Part shown: positions 45,665-56,686 of the stretch, in pieces
Layout: each line of letters opens with the position of its first letter
How positions within the stretch are numbered: the stretch's first letter is position 1
Assembly: GCF_000192575.1 (NCBI RefSeq)
Contig: NZ_GL876926.1
Location: 408,994 to 472,993 of the forward strand
Length of the DNA: 64,000 nt
Origin: Novosphingobium nitrogenifigens DSM 19370
Lineage (GTDB): Bacteria; Pseudomonadota; Alphaproteobacteria; Sphingomonadales; Sphingomonadaceae
Direction: 5' to 3'
Notes under the pieces: generated by a model
Told to the model about the DNA's origin: nothing
Seen by the model: only the letters and a program-made list of their open reading frames with translations
Databases searched by the model: none
Translations under genes and position numbers: made by a program

Positions 45665-46760
45665 ATGCTTGCGCGGACATTGCTGGTGGCGCTGGCGGCG
45701 ATACCCGGAGCCGTCATCGGCAGCTTCCTCGGCACAGTGGTGGAAAGGTTGCCGCGCGGACTGTCTCCCCTGCGCGGACGCTCGGCCTGTGATCATTGCG
45801 GGCGTCCGCTCGATCCTGCCGAACTGGTGCCGGTCGTTTCCTGGATCGTTCAGCATGGACGCTGCCGGTCGTGCGGCGGTTCGATCGGGAGCTGGCAACT
45901 GCTTGCCGAGATCGCCTCGATGATCATTGCAATGGTAGCTGTCGGACTGTGGAACGGCGCGTCCGCGTTGCTTGTGGCGGTCTTCGGTTGGCAACTGCTC
46001 GTGCTCGCCCTGCTCGATGCCCGGTTCCTCTGGCTTCCGCGTGGTCTCATGATTTTTCTTGGCATGACCGGGGGGGGCTGCTGCTCTGGCCGGGATTGCA
46101 CCGGCTCCGTCTCCAGCCTTGGCGCTTGGCGGCGCGGCGCTCGGATATGGCCTGCCATGGTGCGTGGCGCGGGCCTATCGCATTGCGCGGGGGCGGGACG
46201 GCATGGGTGGCGGGGACCCACCGCTTCTGGGCGCGATCGGCCTTTGGGTCGGCGTCGGGGGCGTGGTTTCGACTCTGCTCGGGGCGAGTGTCATCGGGTT
46301 GGTGGCGGCAGTTGCCATACCTGCCGCAGGGCGTAAGATCGGCGGGCAAACGGCACTGCCCTTGGGAACATTCCTTGCCGTTACGGCTTGGGCGGTCTTC
46401 GCGTTGCAGGCAATGTCGTCGCCCCGAGTCGCTCGCGATCTGGGGGACAGACCGGCGCAAGAAGGGGTGAGGGTATGGATGGTGCTGCGCCGCTGCCGGG
46501 CTTGGTGGTGGGGAGAGCGACGGGGGCCGCGATGCAGGCCGTGCTGGACGCGCAGAAACAGGCATTCGTTGCTGCGCGCCCCGAGCCGCTGGCCGTCCGG
46601 CACGACCGCCTGGAGCGCCTTGCCCGGCTGCTCAAAGAGCATGGCGCTGCCTTGGCTCAGGCAACGAGCGACGATTTCGGCCATCGCAGCCATGAACAGT
46701 CGATGCTTACCGACATCACGCCGTCCCTCGGCATGGTGCGCTATTCGCGCAAGCATCTGA
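45665..46760 (+). pseudogene. pilD: Prepilin peptidase, frameshifted in a G8 run
   Basis: Type IV leader peptidase that would cleave and N-methylate pilin-like proteins in the inner membrane. The first frame (ATG 45665, AAGGA upstream) gives the zinc pairs C42/C45 and C67/C70 and the first catalytic Asp in A-L-L-D118-A-R. At 46070-46077 there are eight G; the family sequence then continues one frame over (A-L-G-Y-G-L-P-W, R-D-G-M-G-G-G-D with the second catalytic Asp, I-P-A-A-G-R). Seven G would restore it. Read straight, the product lacks the second Asp. The shifted frame has no stop until 46760, inside the next gene, so the true C-terminus is unclear. Confidence 0.75.
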
Positions 46761-47938
46761 ACCGTTGGTCGCGGCCCGAGCGACGGGGTGTGATGGCTCC
46801 GCTCGGGTTGTTCGGGGCGAGGGCCGAGGTGCGTTACGAGCCCAAGGGCGTGGTCGGCATCGTATCGCCGTGGAATTTCCCTGTCGGGCTGACCATGGCG
46901 CCGCTTGCACAAGTCCTTGCGGCGGGCAATCGTGCCATGATCAAGCCCAGCGAGTTTACCGAGCGCACCAGCGGCCTCATGGCCGATCTCTTCGCGCGTT
47001 ATTTCGCTGAGGAGGAAGTCGCCGTGATCGTGGGTGGTGCCGATGTCGGCCAGGCGTTCTGCGGCCTTGCTTTCGATCACCTGCTGTTTACCGGGGCGAC
47101 CTCGATCGGAAAGCATGTGCTGCGCGCTGCTGCGGAGAACCTTGTTCCGACGACACTTGAACTGGGTGGGAAATCGCCGACCATTCTCGGCCGGAGCGCC
47201 GACGTCGCGCGCAGCGCCGACCGTATCGCGTTGGGCAAGATGATGAATGCGGGGCAGATCTGTCTGGCCCCCGACTACCTCCTGGTTCCCGAAGACATGC
47301 AGGAGCAGGTCGTCGAGGCAATCTCGCGAAGCGTTGCGCGGATGTATCCGAGCCTTCTTGCCAATGACGATTATACCTCGATCATCAATCGCCGCCATCG
47401 CGACCGCTTGCTCGGCTTGATTGCGGATGCGCAAGGCAAAGGTGCGGAGGCCGTCGTCGTCAATCCGGGAGGGGAAGACTTTGCGGCAAGCAACGGCAAC
47501 AAGCTTCCACTCACGATCCTCAAGGGCGTGCATGACGGCATGGCCGTGATGCAGGAGGAAATCTTTGGCCCTGTGTTGCCCATCATGGCCTATCGCTCGA
47601 TCGAGGAGGCGATCGCCTACATCAACGAACACGATCGACCGCTTGGGCTCTATTATTTCGGCGAGAATGCGCGGGAGAGGGAGGTCGTGCTGACCCGGAC
47701 GATTTCAGGGGGCGTCACGGTCAATGACGTCATCTTCCATGTCTCGGCCGACGACCTTCCGTTCGGCGGGATCGGACCGTCCGGCATGGGAAGCTACCAC
47801 GGGATCGAGGGGTTTCGCACGTTCAGCCATGCGCGTTCGGTCTACCGCCAGCCACGCTTCAACGTCGCTGCTCTGGCCGGACTCGCACCGCCTTACGGCA
47901 AGGCTACCAGGCGTACACTTGCGATGCAGATGCGTTAG
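46475..47938 (+). CDS. Coniferyl-aldehyde-type dehydrogenase
   Basis: 487-residue NAD-dependent aldehyde dehydrogenase of the short CalB-like branch (P-W-N-F-P, L-E-L-G-G-K, M-N-A-G-Q-I-C). Catalytic C263 and general base E229. Oxidises aromatic or aliphatic aldehydes; the aromatic substrate is taken from the family name only. ATG at 46475 with GAAGGGG upstream. It overlaps the shifted reading frame of the prepilin peptidase gene by 286 bases, which supports a natural peptidase end near 46470. Confidence 0.85.
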   Translation: MDGAAPLPGLVVGRATGAAMQAVLDAQKQAFVAARPEPLAVRHDRLERLARLLKEHGAALAQATSDDFGHRSHEQSMLTDITPSLGMVRYSRKHLNRWSRPERRGVMAPLGLFGARAEVRYEPKGVVGIVSPWNFPVGLTMAPLAQVLAAGNRAMIKPSEFTERTSGLMADLFARYFAEEEVAVIVGGADVGQAFCGLAFDHLLFTGATSIGKHVLRAAAENLVPTTLELGGKSPTILGRSADVARSADRIALGKMMNAGQICLAPDYLLVPEDMQEQVVEAISRSVARMYPSLLANDDYTSIINRRHRDRLLGLIADAQGKGAEAVVVNPGGEDFAASNGNKLPLTILKGVHDGMAVMQEEIFGPVLPIMAYRSIEEAIAYINEHDRPLGLYYFGENAREREVVLTRTISGGVTVNDVIFHVSADDLPFGGIGPSGMGSYHGIEGFRTFSHARSVYRQPRFNVAALAGLAPPYGKATRRTLAMQMR

Positions 47939-48151
47939 CGCAGGGCCTTTTCGCCCTTGGGGGCGGGGGACTGCATAGCCGCATGGCTGCGACAAAGGTC
48001 GCGGAAATCCAAGGGTTTTCGCGGATATGCCTATGCTGCGCTGCCCAAAAAGGTTGGCCTATTAGACCTTTTAGGGGTACCGCCCCACTTGCGCCCCGCG
48101 CCCTGCGGGACTAGGGGCCAACGCATAGACTTAAAAAGGCGAGTCAGCCCC

Positions 48152-48538
48152 TTGGTCGATCAAACCTCCTATCTGGCCGGTTACCTGCCGATCCTCATCT
48201 TTCTGGGTATCGCGCTGGCACTTTCCACGGCCTTCGTATTCCTGCCCATCGGCGCGTCGCGCCTTACCGGCACCTATAACCCCAACACCGAGAAGCTGTC
48301 GGAATATGAATGCGGTTTCCCCGCGTTCGAAGATCCGCGCAGCCAGTTCGACGTTCGCTTCTATCTGGTGGCGATCCTCTTCATCATCTTCGATCTTGAA
48401 GCGGCCTTTCTGTTTCCCTGGGCGGTAAGCCTGAAGGAAACGCAGTGGGCCGGTTGGGCGACGATGATGCTGTTCCTGTTCGAACTGGTGATCGGCTTCA
48501 TCTATGCCTGGAAGAAGGGGGCGCTGGATTGGGAATGA
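48152..48538 (+). CDS. nuoA: NADH-quinone oxidoreductase subunit A
   Basis: 128-residue membrane subunit of complex I with three helices and the conserved loop Y-E-C-G-F-P-A-F near the quinone site. It starts at TTG (48152), eight bases after a GAG of AAGGCGAG; no ATG fits the family N-terminus. First gene of the nuo operon; the 213 bases upstream should hold the operon promoter, but none is clear. Stop overlaps nuoB as ATGA. Confidence 0.93.
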   Translation: MVDQTSYLAGYLPILIFLGIALALSTAFVFLPIGASRLTGTYNPNTEKLSEYECGFPAFEDPRSQFDVRFYLVAILFIIFDLEAAFLFPWAVSLKETQWAGWATMMLFLFELVIGFIYAWKKGALDWE

Positions 48539-49086
48539 ACGACATGGCGACTTCTCCCGCAACGGTCGGCGGCGCGAATGTACTCGCGCCGGATCAGGCC
48601 TTTTTCGACAGCCTCAATGCCGAGGTTTCCGACAAGGGTTTCCTTGTCACCTCGACCGAGGAACTGTTCCAGTGGGCCCGTACCGGTTCGCTGTGGTGGA
48701 TGACATTTGGTCTCGCGTGCTGCGCGGTGGAAATGATCCACGTCAACATGCCGCGTTACGACATGGAACGCTTCGGCGTGGCTCCGCGTGCGTCTCCGCG
48801 TCAGTCTGACGTGATGATCGTGGCCGGCACCTTGTGCAACAAGATGGCTCCGGCGCTCCGCAAGGTCTATGACCAGATGTCGGATCCCAAGTACGTCATC
48901 TCGATGGGTTCGTGCGCCAATGGCGGTGGTTATTACCACTACAGCTATTCGGTCGTGCGCGGCTGCGATCGCATCGTTCCGGTCGACATCTATGTCCCCG
49001 GTTGCCCTCCGACCGCCGAAGCGCTTCTTTATGGCGTGATGCAGCTGCAGCGGAAAATCCGCCGCGCTGGCACGCTGGAACGCTGA
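48535..49086 (+). CDS. nuoB: NADH-quinone oxidoreductase subunit B
   Basis: 183-residue subunit holding cluster N2, the last iron-sulfur centre before quinone. Ligands C62-C63, C127 (G-S-C-A-N-G-G-G) and C157 (P-G-C-P-P-T). The N-terminal 20 residues are variable. Coupled to nuoA by a 4-base overlap. Confidence 0.96.
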   Translation: MNDMATSPATVGGANVLAPDQAFFDSLNAEVSDKGFLVTSTEELFQWARTGSLWWMTFGLACCAVEMIHVNMPRYDMERFGVAPRASPRQSDVMIVAGTLCNKMAPALRKVYDQMSDPKYVISMGSCANGGGYYHYSYSVVRGCDRIVPVDIYVPGCPPTAEALLYGVMQLQRKIRRAGTLER

Positions 49087-49101
49087 GAAAGGGAGCAAGG
49101 G

Positions 49102-49734
49102 ATGACCAAGGTTCTCCATTCCGCACCGCGTTACGCTTCGTTTGAAGGCGTTCTCGACAGCCTGCTTTCCCGTCTCGGGGATGTTATCGTCGCTTCGAAG
49201 GAAGAACACGGCGAAATCGTGCTGACGGTGAAGCGGGACGAAATCGAAAACGTCCTGCGCACGCTGCGTGACAAAGAACAGTTCCAGCAGCTCATGGACA
49301 TCGCGGGGGTCGACTATCCCTCGCGCGCCGAGCGTTTCGAAGTGGTCTACTGCCTGCTGTCGGTCACGCGCAACTTGCGTCTGATCGTCAAGGTCTCGAC
49401 CGACGAAGCCACGCCGGTCCCGACCGTGACCACGCTGTGGCCCAATGCCGGTTGGTACGAACGTGAAGCCTACGACCTTTACGGCGTGCTTTTTGCAGGC
49501 AACACCGACCTTCGCCGCATCCTGACCGACTACGGTTTCCAGGGGCATCCGTTCCGCAAGGACTTCCCGCTGACCGGGTATGTCGAACTGCGCTATTCCG
49601 AAGAGGATCAGCGCGTCGTCTATGAACCGGTCCGTCTGGCGCAGGATCTGCGCCAGTTCGACTATCAGAGCCCGTGGGAAGGGCCGCACTACGTGCTGCC
49701 CGGCGATGAAAAGGCGGAAGGGCCGAAGGTATGA
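49102..49734 (+). CDS. nuoC: NADH-quinone oxidoreductase subunit C
   Basis: 210-residue 30 kDa subunit of the hydrophilic arm. The family signature [10 protein letters not shown] and [13 protein letters not shown] are visible. Separate from nuoD, not fused as in E. coli. AAGGGAGCAAGGG upstream. Overlaps nuoD by 4 bases. Confidence 0.96.
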   Translation: MTKVLHSAPRYASFEGVLDSLLSRLGDVIVASKEEHGEIVLTVKRDEIENVLRTLRDKEQFQQLMDIAGVDYPSRAERFEVVYCLLSVTRNLRLIVKVSTDEATPVPTVTTLWPNAGWYEREAYDLYGVLFAGNTDLRRILTDYGFQGHPFRKDFPLTGYVELRYSEEDQRVVYEPVRLAQDLRQFDYQSPWEGPHYVLPGDEKAEGPKV

Positions 49735-50942
49735 GCTTTACGCTTGAAGAGTCGCCGACCACCGGCGACGAAGTCATCTCCAACTACACCATCAACTTCG
49801 GACCGCAGCACCCGGCAGCGCACGGCGTGCTGCGCATGGTCATGGAACTTGATGGTGAAATCATCGAGCGGATCGATCCGCATATCGGTCTGCTGCACCG
49901 CGGCACCGAAAAGCTGATCGAATACAAGACCTATCTTCAGGCTCTGCCGTATTTCGATCGTCTCGATTACTGTTCGCCGCTCGCCATGGAATATTCCTAT
50001 GTCCTGGCGATCGAAAAGCTGCTTAACGTCGAAGTTCCGCTGCGCGCGCAGTATCTGCGCGTGCTGTTTGCGGAATTGACCCGTATCTGCAACCACATGC
50101 TCAACATCGGCAGCCACGTCATGGACGTCGGCGCGATGACTCCGAACTTGTGGCTGTTCGAAATTCGCGAAGACTGCCTCACGTTCTTCGAACGCGCTTC
50201 GGGCGCTCGCATGCACTCGGCCTGGTTCCGTCCGGGTGGGGTGCATCAGGACGTTCCGCTCAAGCTGCTGACCGACATTGCCGACTGGCTCGATACGCGC
50301 CTGCCGGAACTGTTCGATGACGCGATGAGCCTGGTGGTGGACAACCGCATCTTCAAGCAGCGCAATGTCGACATCGCTCTGGTGAGCAAGGAAGATGCGC
50401 TGGCCTGGGGCTTCTCGGGTCCGATGATCCGCGGTGCGGGCATTCCCTGGGACATTCGCAAGGCGCAGCCTTACGACGTCTATGACCGCATGGACTTCGA
50501 GATCCCGGTCGGGACCAACTCGGACTGCTATGACCGCATGATGGTCCGTGTCGAGGAAGTCCGGCAATCGGCCCGCATCATGAAGCAGTGCCTCGAGCAG
50601 ATGCCCGAAGGTCCGGTGCTCACCAGCGATCGCAAGGTCGCTCCGCCCAAGCGCGGCGAGATGAAGAGCTCGATGGAATCGCTGATCCATCACTTCAAGC
50701 TCTACACCGAAGGCTTCCATGTTCCCGCTGGCGAAGTCTACGTCGCGACCGAAAGCCCCAAGGGCGAATTCGGCGTCTATCTGGTCAGCGACGGCACCAA
50801 CAAGCCGTACCGCTGCAAGATCCGGCCGACCGCTTTCTCGCATCTTCAGGCCATGGACTTCATGTCGAAGGGGCACATGCTTCCCGACGCGACGGCCATT
50901 CTGGGGGCGATCGATGTGGTGTTCGGGGAGTGCGACCGGTGA
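49731..50942 (+). CDS. nuoD: NADH-quinone oxidoreductase subunit D
   Basis: 403-residue 49 kDa subunit that forms the quinone-binding cavity with Nuo[12 protein letters not shown] near residue 23 carries the quinone-site histidines; the final F-G-E-C-D-R motif is intact. Overlaps the small membrane-protein gene by GTGA. Confidence 0.96.
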   Translation: MSFTLEESPTTGDEVISNYTINFGPQHPAAHGVLRMVMELDGEIIERIDPHIGLLHRGTEKLIEYKTYLQALPYFDRLDYCSPLAMEYSYVLAIEKLLNVEVPLRAQYLRVLFAELTRICNHMLNIGSHVMDVGAMTPNLWLFEIREDCLTFFERASGARMHSAWFRPGGVHQDVPLKLLTDIADWLDTRLPELFDDAMSLVVDNRIFKQRNVDIALVSKEDALAWGFSGPMIRGAGIPWDIRKAQPYDVYDRMDFEIPVGTNSDCYDRMMVRVEEVRQSARIMKQCLEQMPEGPVLTSDRKVAPPKRGEMKSSMESLIHHFKLYTEGFHVPAGEVYVATESPKGEFGVYLVSDGTNKPYRCKIRPTAFSHLQAMDFMSKGHMLPDATAILGAIDVVFGECDR

Positions 50943-51133
50943 GCCCGGCGGCGGTGCGACAAGTGTCGGTCATCGCCTGCCTGGTAGGGCTGGCGGTTTC
51001 CGCCGTGTATTTTCTCGCCACCTGGAACGGAACGCCGACCCCGGCCTGGATGCCCATGGTAGTCGCCCTTATCGGCGGCTACGAACTGGTGCAGTGCAGC
51101 CAGGGGCTTTGGCTCAAGCGGGCGGGGCGTTGA
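50939..51133 (+). CDS. Small two-helix membrane protein inside the nuo operon
   Basis: 64 residues, starting at GTG overlapping the nuoD stop. Two hydrophobic segments (about 9-28 and 37-53) are separated by a short loop W-N-G-T-P-T-P-A-W; the C-terminus is basic (W-L-K-R-A-G-R). Not one of the 14 complex I subunits. Position and coupling suggest an accessory or assembly role for complex I, which is inference. 45 bases separate it from nuoE. Confidence 0.65.
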   Translation: MSPAAVRQVSVIACLVGLAVSAVYFLATWNGTPTPAWMPMVVALIGGYELVQCSQGLWLKRAGR

Positions 51134-51178
51134 ACATGACCCCGACCGCGTCTCCCTGCTTCAAGGATTTTGCCTAAG

Positions 51179-51847
51179 ATGGCTGATCGTCATCCCGAAC
51201 CGGTAACGCCGGAACTTGTTGCCCGCTGGGGCAGCTTTGCCTGGACCGCTGAAAATGCGGAAAAGGCGAAGGAAATCGTGGCTCGCTATCCTGCCGGACG
51301 GCAGCGCAGCGCGGTCATGCCGCTGCTGGATCTCGCTCAGCGCCAGGTCGGCGCGGAAGAGAACACTCAGGGCTGGCTGCCGATGCCGGTGATGGAATAT
51401 GTCGCGCGTTATCTCGACATGCCGATCATCCGCGTGCTCGAAGTCGCCACCTTCTACACGATGTACAACATCCAGCCCGTCGGCCGCTTCCATGTGCAGG
51501 TCTGCGGAACGACGCCGTGCATGCTGCGTGGGTCGGATGACATCCTCTCGGCGTGCTACGCGCGCGGGCTGAAGAAGGGGCATACGACGAAGGACGGCCT
51601 GTTCACGCTGACCGAAGTCGAGTGCATGGGCAATTGCTCGTCGGCACCGATGGTGCAGATCAACGACGACAATTACGAAGACCTGACGGCCGACAGGCTC
51701 AATTTCGTTCTCGACGAACTTGCTGCCGGTCGCCAGCCGAAGGCCGGGACACAGGAACCCGGTCGCCACACTGTCGAACCGGTTGGCGGGCCGACCTCGC
51801 TGACTGCGATGGTGACCGAGAACCACGACTATCGAGGGGAGTGGTAA
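51179..51847 (+). CDS. nuoE: NADH-quinone oxidoreductase subunit E
   Basis: 222-residue 24 kDa subunit with one [2Fe-2S] cluster. Ligands are in C-G-T-T-P-C and E-C-M-G-N-C, the expected four cysteines. ATG at 51179 is preferred over the TTG three codons earlier because AAGGA sits too close to that TTG. The C-terminus has an extra 40-residue tail rich in Gly and Pro. Confidence 0.95.
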   Translation: MADRHPEPVTPELVARWGSFAWTAENAEKAKEIVARYPAGRQRSAVMPLLDLAQRQVGAEENTQGWLPMPVMEYVARYLDMPIIRVLEVATFYTMYNIQPVGRFHVQVCGTTPCMLRGSDDILSACYARGLKKGHTTKDGLFTLTEVECMGNCSSAPMVQINDDNYEDLTADRLNFVLDELAAGRQPKAGTQEPGRHTVEPVGGPTSLTAMVTENHDYRGEW

Positions 51848-51850
51848 GCC

Positions 51851-53143
51851 ATGGCCCTTGCCGACAAGGACCGCATCTTCACCAATCTCTACGGTTTCCA
51901 GCCGTGGAATCTTGCTGCGGCGCGTGCGCGTGGCGATTGGGACAATACCAAGGCGCTGCTGGAACGCGGTCGCGATGCGATCATCCAGGAAATGAAGGAC
52001 TCCGGTCTGCGCGGGCGCGGAGGCGCAGGCTTCCCGACCGGCATGAAGTGGAGCTTCATGCCCAAGGAATCGCGCGACGGCCGTCCGAGCTTTCTCGTTA
52101 TCAACGCCGACGAATCCGAGCCCGGTTCGTGCAAAGACCGCGAGATCATTCGCCACGACCCGCACAAGCTGGTCGAGGGGGCACTGGTCGCCGGTTTCGC
52201 GATGGGGGCCCGTGCGGCCTACATCTACATTCGCGGTGAATACATCCGTGAGGCCGAGACGCTTTTCGCGGCCGTGCGCGAAGCGTACGACGCGGGCCTG
52301 ATCGGTCGCAACGCATCGGGGTCGGGGTACGATTTCGACGTGTTCGTTCACCGCGGCGCGGGCGCTTACATCTGCGGCGAAGAAACCGCGATGATCGAAA
52401 GCATCGAAGGCAAGAAGGGGCAGCCCCGCCTCAAGCCTCCGTTCCCGGCAGGCGCTGGCCTTTATGGCTGTCCGACAACCGTGAACAACGTCGAATCGAT
52501 CGCGGTTGCGCCGACGATCCTTCGTCGCGGCGCGGCTTGGTTCTCGTCTTTCGGGCGCGATAACAACAAGGGGACGAAGCTTTTCCAGATCTCCGGGCAC
52601 GTCGACAAGCCGTGCGTGGTCGAGGAAGAGATGTCGATCCCGTTCCGCGAGTTGATCGAGCGTCACTGCGGTGGCATTCGCGGCGGATGGGACAATCTGC
52701 TGGCCGTCATTCCGGGCGGTTCGTCGGTTCCGCTGGTTCCGTCCGAGCAGATCATGGACGCGCCGATGGATTTCGACGGGCTTCGCGCGCTTGGTTCCGG
52801 TCTGGGGACTGCTGCTGTCATCGTGATGGACAAGTCGACCGACATTGTTCGCGCGATTTCGCGCCTTTCGTACTTCTACAAGCACGAAAGCTGCGGGCAG
52901 TGCACGCCGTGCCGCGAAGGCACCGGCTGGATGTGGCGTGTCATGGAACGCCTGCGTACCGGCGACGCATCTGTCGAGGAAATCGACATGCTGTTCAATG
53001 TCACCAAGCAGGTCGAAGGACACACGATCTGTGCTTTGGGTGACGCGGCGGCCTGGCCGATTCAGGGCCTGATCCGCCATTTCCGCCCCGAAATCGAACG
53101 TCGCATCGCTGAACGCGGTGCTGTTCGGGAGGCTGCCGAATAA
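51851..53143 (+). CDS. nuoF: NADH-quinone oxidoreductase subunit F
   Basis: 430-residue subunit that binds NADH and FMN and the N3 [4Fe-4S] cluster. [10 protein letters not shown] near 58 is the NADH/FMN loop, C-G-E-E-T-A follows, and [11 protein letters not shown] plus a later C bind the cluster. Last base of the stop codon is the first of nuoG. Confidence 0.97.
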   Translation: MALADKDRIFTNLYGFQPWNLAAARARGDWDNTKALLERGRDAIIQEMKDSGLRGRGGAGFPTGMKWSFMPKESRDGRPSFLVINADESEPGSCKDREIIRHDPHKLVEGALVAGFAMGARAAYIYIRGEYIREAETLFAAVREAYDAGLIGRNASGSGYDFDVFVHRGAGAYICGEETAMIESIEGKKGQPRLKPPFPAGAGLYGCPTTVNNVESIAVAPTILRRGAAWFSSFGRDNNKGTKLFQISGHVDKPCVVEEEMSIPFRELIERHCGGIRGGWDNLLAVIPGGSSVPLVPSEQIMDAPMDFDGLRALGSGLGTAAVIVMDKSTDIVRAISRLSYFYKHESCGQCTPCREGTGWMWRVMERLRTGDASVEEIDMLFNVTKQVEGHTICALGDAAAWPIQGLIRHFRPEIERRIAERGAVREAAE

Positions 53144-55149
53144 TGCCAAAGGTCAAAGTAGACGGCGTCGAGATCGAGGTCCCGGCCGGAGCCACCGTGC
53201 TCCAGGCCTGCGAACTCGCCGGCAAGGAAATCCCTCGTTTCTGTTATCACGAGCGGCTTTCGATCGCCGGCAATTGCCGCATGTGCCTCGTGGAGGTGAA
53301 GCCTGGACCGCCCAAGCCGCAGGCTTCCTGCGCTCTTCCGGCGAACGAAGGGCAGGAAATCCGCACCGACAGCGAAATGGTCAAGAAGGCGCGGGAAGGG
53401 GTGATGGAGTTTCTCCTCATCAACCACCCGCTCGATTGCCCGATTTGCGACCAGGGCGGCGAATGCGACCTTCAGGACCAGTCGATGGCCTATGGCCGTG
53501 GCGGTTCGCGCTATCACGAAGCGAAGCGCGCGGTCACCGAGAAGAACATGGGGCCGTTGATCAAGACGGTCATGACGCGGTGCATTCACTGTACCCGTTG
53601 CGTGCGCTTCAGCGAGGAAATCGCGGGCGTCGATGAAATCGGTGCGCTTTATCGCGGTGAAAGCACCCAGATCACGACGTATCTGGAGCAGGCTGCGAAG
53701 CACGAGCTTTCGGCCAATGTGATCGACCTCTGCCCGGTCGGTGCGTTGACGAGCCGCCCTTACGCGTTCGAAGCGCGTCCTTGGGAACTCAAGAAGACGC
53801 TCTCGATCGACGTGTCCGACGCGCTCGGTGCGAACACCCGGATTGACTCGCGTGGTCGTGAAGTGCTTCGCGTCGTTCCGCGCACGAACGACGACGTGAA
53901 CGAGGAATGGCTGGCCGATCGCGCTCGTTTCCTCGTTGACGGGCTTGTCCATCGTCGCCTCGATCGTCCCTGGCTTCGCCATGAAGGCAAGCTGCAGGCG
54001 GCAAGCTGGGGCGAAGTGCTGTCGGCGCTGGCAAAGATCAACCCCGGTTCCTCGGTTGCGGTGATCGCGGGCGACCTCGTCGATTGCGAAACCATGTTCG
54101 CAGCGAAGAAGCTTGCTTCGGCGCTGGGTTCGGGTCTCCTCGAAGGACGTCAGACCGGGCTTGCCTATGACACCTCGAACCTTGCGGCCGTTGCGTTCAA
54201 CACGACGCTCGCCGGTATCGAGGAGGCTGACGCCGTTCTGATCTACGGCAGCCAGATCCGCGATGAAGCACCGCTTCTCAACGTCCGCTTGCGCAAGGCG
54301 GTGAAGAGGGGCGCGAAGGTCTTCATCATCGGTCCCTCGTGGGATCCGACTTACGCGGCAACCCATCTCGGTGACGACGCCTCGGTGATCGACAACCTGC
54401 CCGAAGATGTCGCGGCGGTGTTTGCTGCGGCAGCCAAGCCGGCGATCATCATCGGTGGCGGCGCCCTTGCAAAGGGCGGTCTTGCTTCGGGTCTCGCTTT
54501 CTCGGCCCGGTTCAATCTCGTTCGCGAAGGTTGGAGCGGTTTCAACGTGCTGCATTTTGCCGCCGCGCGCATGGGCGGGCTTATGCTCGGTTACGCGCAA
54601 AAGGGCGGCATTGGCGATATCGTTGCGGCGCAGCCCAAGGTCGTGATCTCGCTCGGCGCGGATGAAGTCGACTGGACCAAGTTCGCCAATTCGATGATCG
54701 TTCACATCGGCCATCATGGTGACAAGGCGGCGCACGCTGCCGATGTCATCCTCCCCGGTGCGGCGTTCACGGAAAAGGACGGTACTTACGTCAACACCGA
54801 AGGTCGCGTTCAGTACGCGGAAAAGGCCGTCTTCGCTCCGGGTGAAGCCCGCGAAGATTGGTCGATCCTGCGTGCACTTGCGGACGCTTTCGGCGTTTCG
54901 GTTGGGTTCGACAGCTTTGAAGAACTCCGCGCAGCCATGGTTGCCGAAGTTCCCGCACTTGGCGTCGAAGCGCTTGCTCATTACGGCGACCTTCCGGCCG
55001 CTCCGGAAGGACAGCGTGCTTCCGGCGTGATTGCCTATCCGGTCAAGGATCGTTTCCTGACCAACGCGATTGGTCGCGCCAGCCCGACGTTGCAGCGCTG
55101 CTCGGCCGAACTCATCCACGGTGAAATTCAGGCGGAGGCCGCGGAATGA
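53143..55149 (+). CDS. nuoG: NADH-quinone oxidoreductase subunit G
   Basis: 668-residue 75 kDa subunit. The N-terminal ferredoxin-like [2Fe-2S] domain has C-Y-H-E-R and C-R-M-C; C-P-I-C-D-Q-G-G-E-C-D and C-I-H-C-T-R-C-V-R-F bind further clusters. The rest is a molybdopterin-like domain without cofactor residues, as usual. It carries electrons from NuoF to NuoI. Overlaps nuoH by ATGA. Confidence 0.96.
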   Translation: MPKVKVDGVEIEVPAGATVLQACELAGKEIPRFCYHERLSIAGNCRMCLVEVKPGPPKPQASCALPANEGQEIRTDSEMVKKAREGVMEFLLINHPLDCPICDQGGECDLQDQSMAYGRGGSRYHEAKRAVTEKNMGPLIKTVMTRCIHCTRCVRFSEEIAGVDEIGALYRGESTQITTYLEQAAKHELSANVIDLCPVGALTSRPYAFEARPWELKKTLSIDVSDALGANTRIDSRGREVLRVVPRTNDDVNEEWLADRARFLVDGLVHRRLDRPWLRHEGKLQAASWGEVLSALAKINPGSSVAVIAGDLVDCETMFAAKKLASALGSGLLEGRQTGLAYDTSNLAAVAFNTTLAGIEEADAVLIYGSQIRDEAPLLNVRLRKAVKRGAKVFIIGPSWDPTYAATHLGDDASVIDNLPEDVAAVFAAAAKPAIIIGGGALAKGGLASGLAFSARFNLVREGWSGFNVLHFAAARMGGLMLGYAQKGGIGDIVAAQPKVVISLGADEVDWTKFANSMIVHIGHHGDKAAHAADVILPGAAFTEKDGTYVNTEGRVQYAEKAVFAPGEAREDWSILRALADAFGVSVGFDSFEELRAAMVAEVPALGVEALAHYGDLPAAPEGQRASGVIAYPVKDRFLTNAIGRASPTLQRCSAELIHGEIQAEAAE

Positions 55150-56192
55150 CCCCGTTTTTCCAGGGACTTGGCCTGCCCTATGAATGGGCCTGGACCATTT
55201 CGACGATCTGCGGAATTCTGCTGATCGCCTTGCCGGTCATGTTGTCGGTGGCAATGGTCATCTATGTCGACCGCAAGGTCTGGGCCGCGATGGCCCTGCG
55301 CCGCGGTCCCAACGTCGTCGGGCCTTTCGGTCTGCTTCAGTCGTTCGCCGACGGTCTCAAGGTTTTCCTTCAGGAAACCATCATTCCGGCTGCGGCGAAC
55401 AAGGGACTCTTCCTGATTGGCCCGATCGTGACTTTCACGGTCGCGCTTCTGGCTTGGGCGGTTATCCCGTTCAACTCGGGCGCCATTCTCGCCAACATCA
55501 ATGTCGGCCTTCTCTATATTCTCGCGATTTCTTCGCTGGGTGTGTACGGGATCGTCATTGCCGGTTGGTCGTCGAACTCGAAGTATCCCTTCTTCTCGGC
55601 GATGCGCGCTTCGGCCCAGATGATTTCTTATGAAGTCTCAATCGGGTTCATCCTGATCTGCGTCGTCCTTTGGGCGGGCAGCTTCAACCTGAACGACATC
55701 GTCAAGGCACAGCACGGTCACGGCTTCGGTTTCATCAACGGGTTCTGGTGCAATCCGCTTTTGTTCCCGATGTGGGTGATGTTCCTGATTTCGTCGATGG
55801 CTGAAACACAGCGTGCACCGTTTGACTTGACCGAAGCGGAAAGCGAACTCGTCGCAGGTTATCAGACCGAATATTCGTCGATGGCTTTCGCGCTTTTCTG
55901 GCTCGGTGAATACGGCAACGTCCTGATGATGTGTGCGCTCAACGCCACGTTGTTCTGGGGCGGCTACCTTCCGCCGCTGGAAATTCCCGTTCTCTATCTC
56001 ATCCCGGGCTGGATCTGGTTGATCCTCAAGATTGCTTTCGGCTTCTTCGTGTTCAGCTGGGTCAAGGCGACCGTTCCCCGGTATCGCTATGACCAGTTGA
56101 TGCGCCTTGGCTGGAAGATCTTCCTGCCCGTTTCGCTGCTGTTCGTGTTCCTCGTCAGCGGCTACCTCATGGCTACCGGACACTTCGCATGA
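55146..56192 (+). CDS. nuoH: NADH-quinone oxidoreductase subunit H
   Basis: 348-residue membrane subunit with eight helices that shapes the quinone tunnel. E-R/D-R-K-V type loop reads [24 protein letters not shown] is the conserved acidic loop. Overlaps nuoI by ATGA. Confidence 0.96.
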   Translation: MTPFFQGLGLPYEWAWTISTICGILLIALPVMLSVAMVIYVDRKVWAAMALRRGPNVVGPFGLLQSFADGLKVFLQETIIPAAANKGLFLIGPIVTFTVALLAWAVIPFNSGAILANINVGLLYILAISSLGVYGIVIAGWSSNSKYPFFSAMRASAQMISYEVSIGFILICVVLWAGSFNLNDIVKAQHGHGFGFINGFWCNPLLFPMWVMFLISSMAETQRAPFDLTEAESELVAGYQTEYSSMAFALFWLGEYGNVLMMCALNATLFWGGYLPPLEIPVLYLIPGWIWLILKIAFGFFVFSWVKATVPRYRYDQLMRLGWKIFLPVSLLFVFLVSGYLMATGHFA

Positions 56193-56674
56193 CCGTCGCC
56201 CAGATCGTCAAGACTTGGACCCTGTGGGAGTTCGTCAAGGCGCATTGGCTTACCCTGAAGTATTTCTTCAGGCCCAAGGCGACGGTGAACTATCCATTTG
56301 AAAAGAACCCGATTTCGCCGCGTTTCCGGGGTGAGCACGCTTTGCGTCGCTACCCCAACGGCGAAGAACGCTGCATCGCGTGCAAGCTGTGTGAAGCAGT
56401 TTGCCCGGCGCAGGCGATCACGATCGAAGCCGAACCGCGTGATGACGGCTCGCGCCGCACCACGCGTTACGACATCGACATGACCAAGTGCATCTTCTGC
56501 GGTTTCTGTCAGGAAGCGTGCCCTGTCGATGCCGTCGTCGAAGGTCCGAACTTCGAATATGCCACGGAAACCCGCGAGGAGCTGCTTTATGACAAGGCCA
56601 AGCTGCTCGCCAACGGCGACAAGTGGGAGCGTGCCATCGCTGCCAACCTCGAAGCCGATGCACCGTACCGGTAA
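56189..56674 (+). CDS. nuoI: NADH-quinone oxidoreductase subunit I
   Basis: 161-residue subunit with two [4Fe-4S] clusters. The two C-x2-C-x2-C-x3-C-P motifs read [12 protein letters not shown] and [12 protein letters not shown]. It passes electrons to NuoB. Confidence 0.97.
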   Translation: MTVAQIVKTWTLWEFVKAHWLTLKYFFRPKATVNYPFEKNPISPRFRGEHALRRYPNGEERCIACKLCEAVCPAQAITIEAEPRDDGSRRTTRYDIDMTKCIFCGFCQEACPVDAVVEGPNFEYATETREELLYDKAKLLANGDKWERAIAANLEADAPYR

Positions 56675-56686
56675 GGGGGCCGCATC

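Noticed and set aside
46475..46760. Natural overlap of prepilin peptidase with the aldehyde dehydrogenase gene
   Set aside because: 286 bases of overlap would add a Trp/Arg-rich tail unlike any prepilin peptidase; a disturbed 3' end is more likely.
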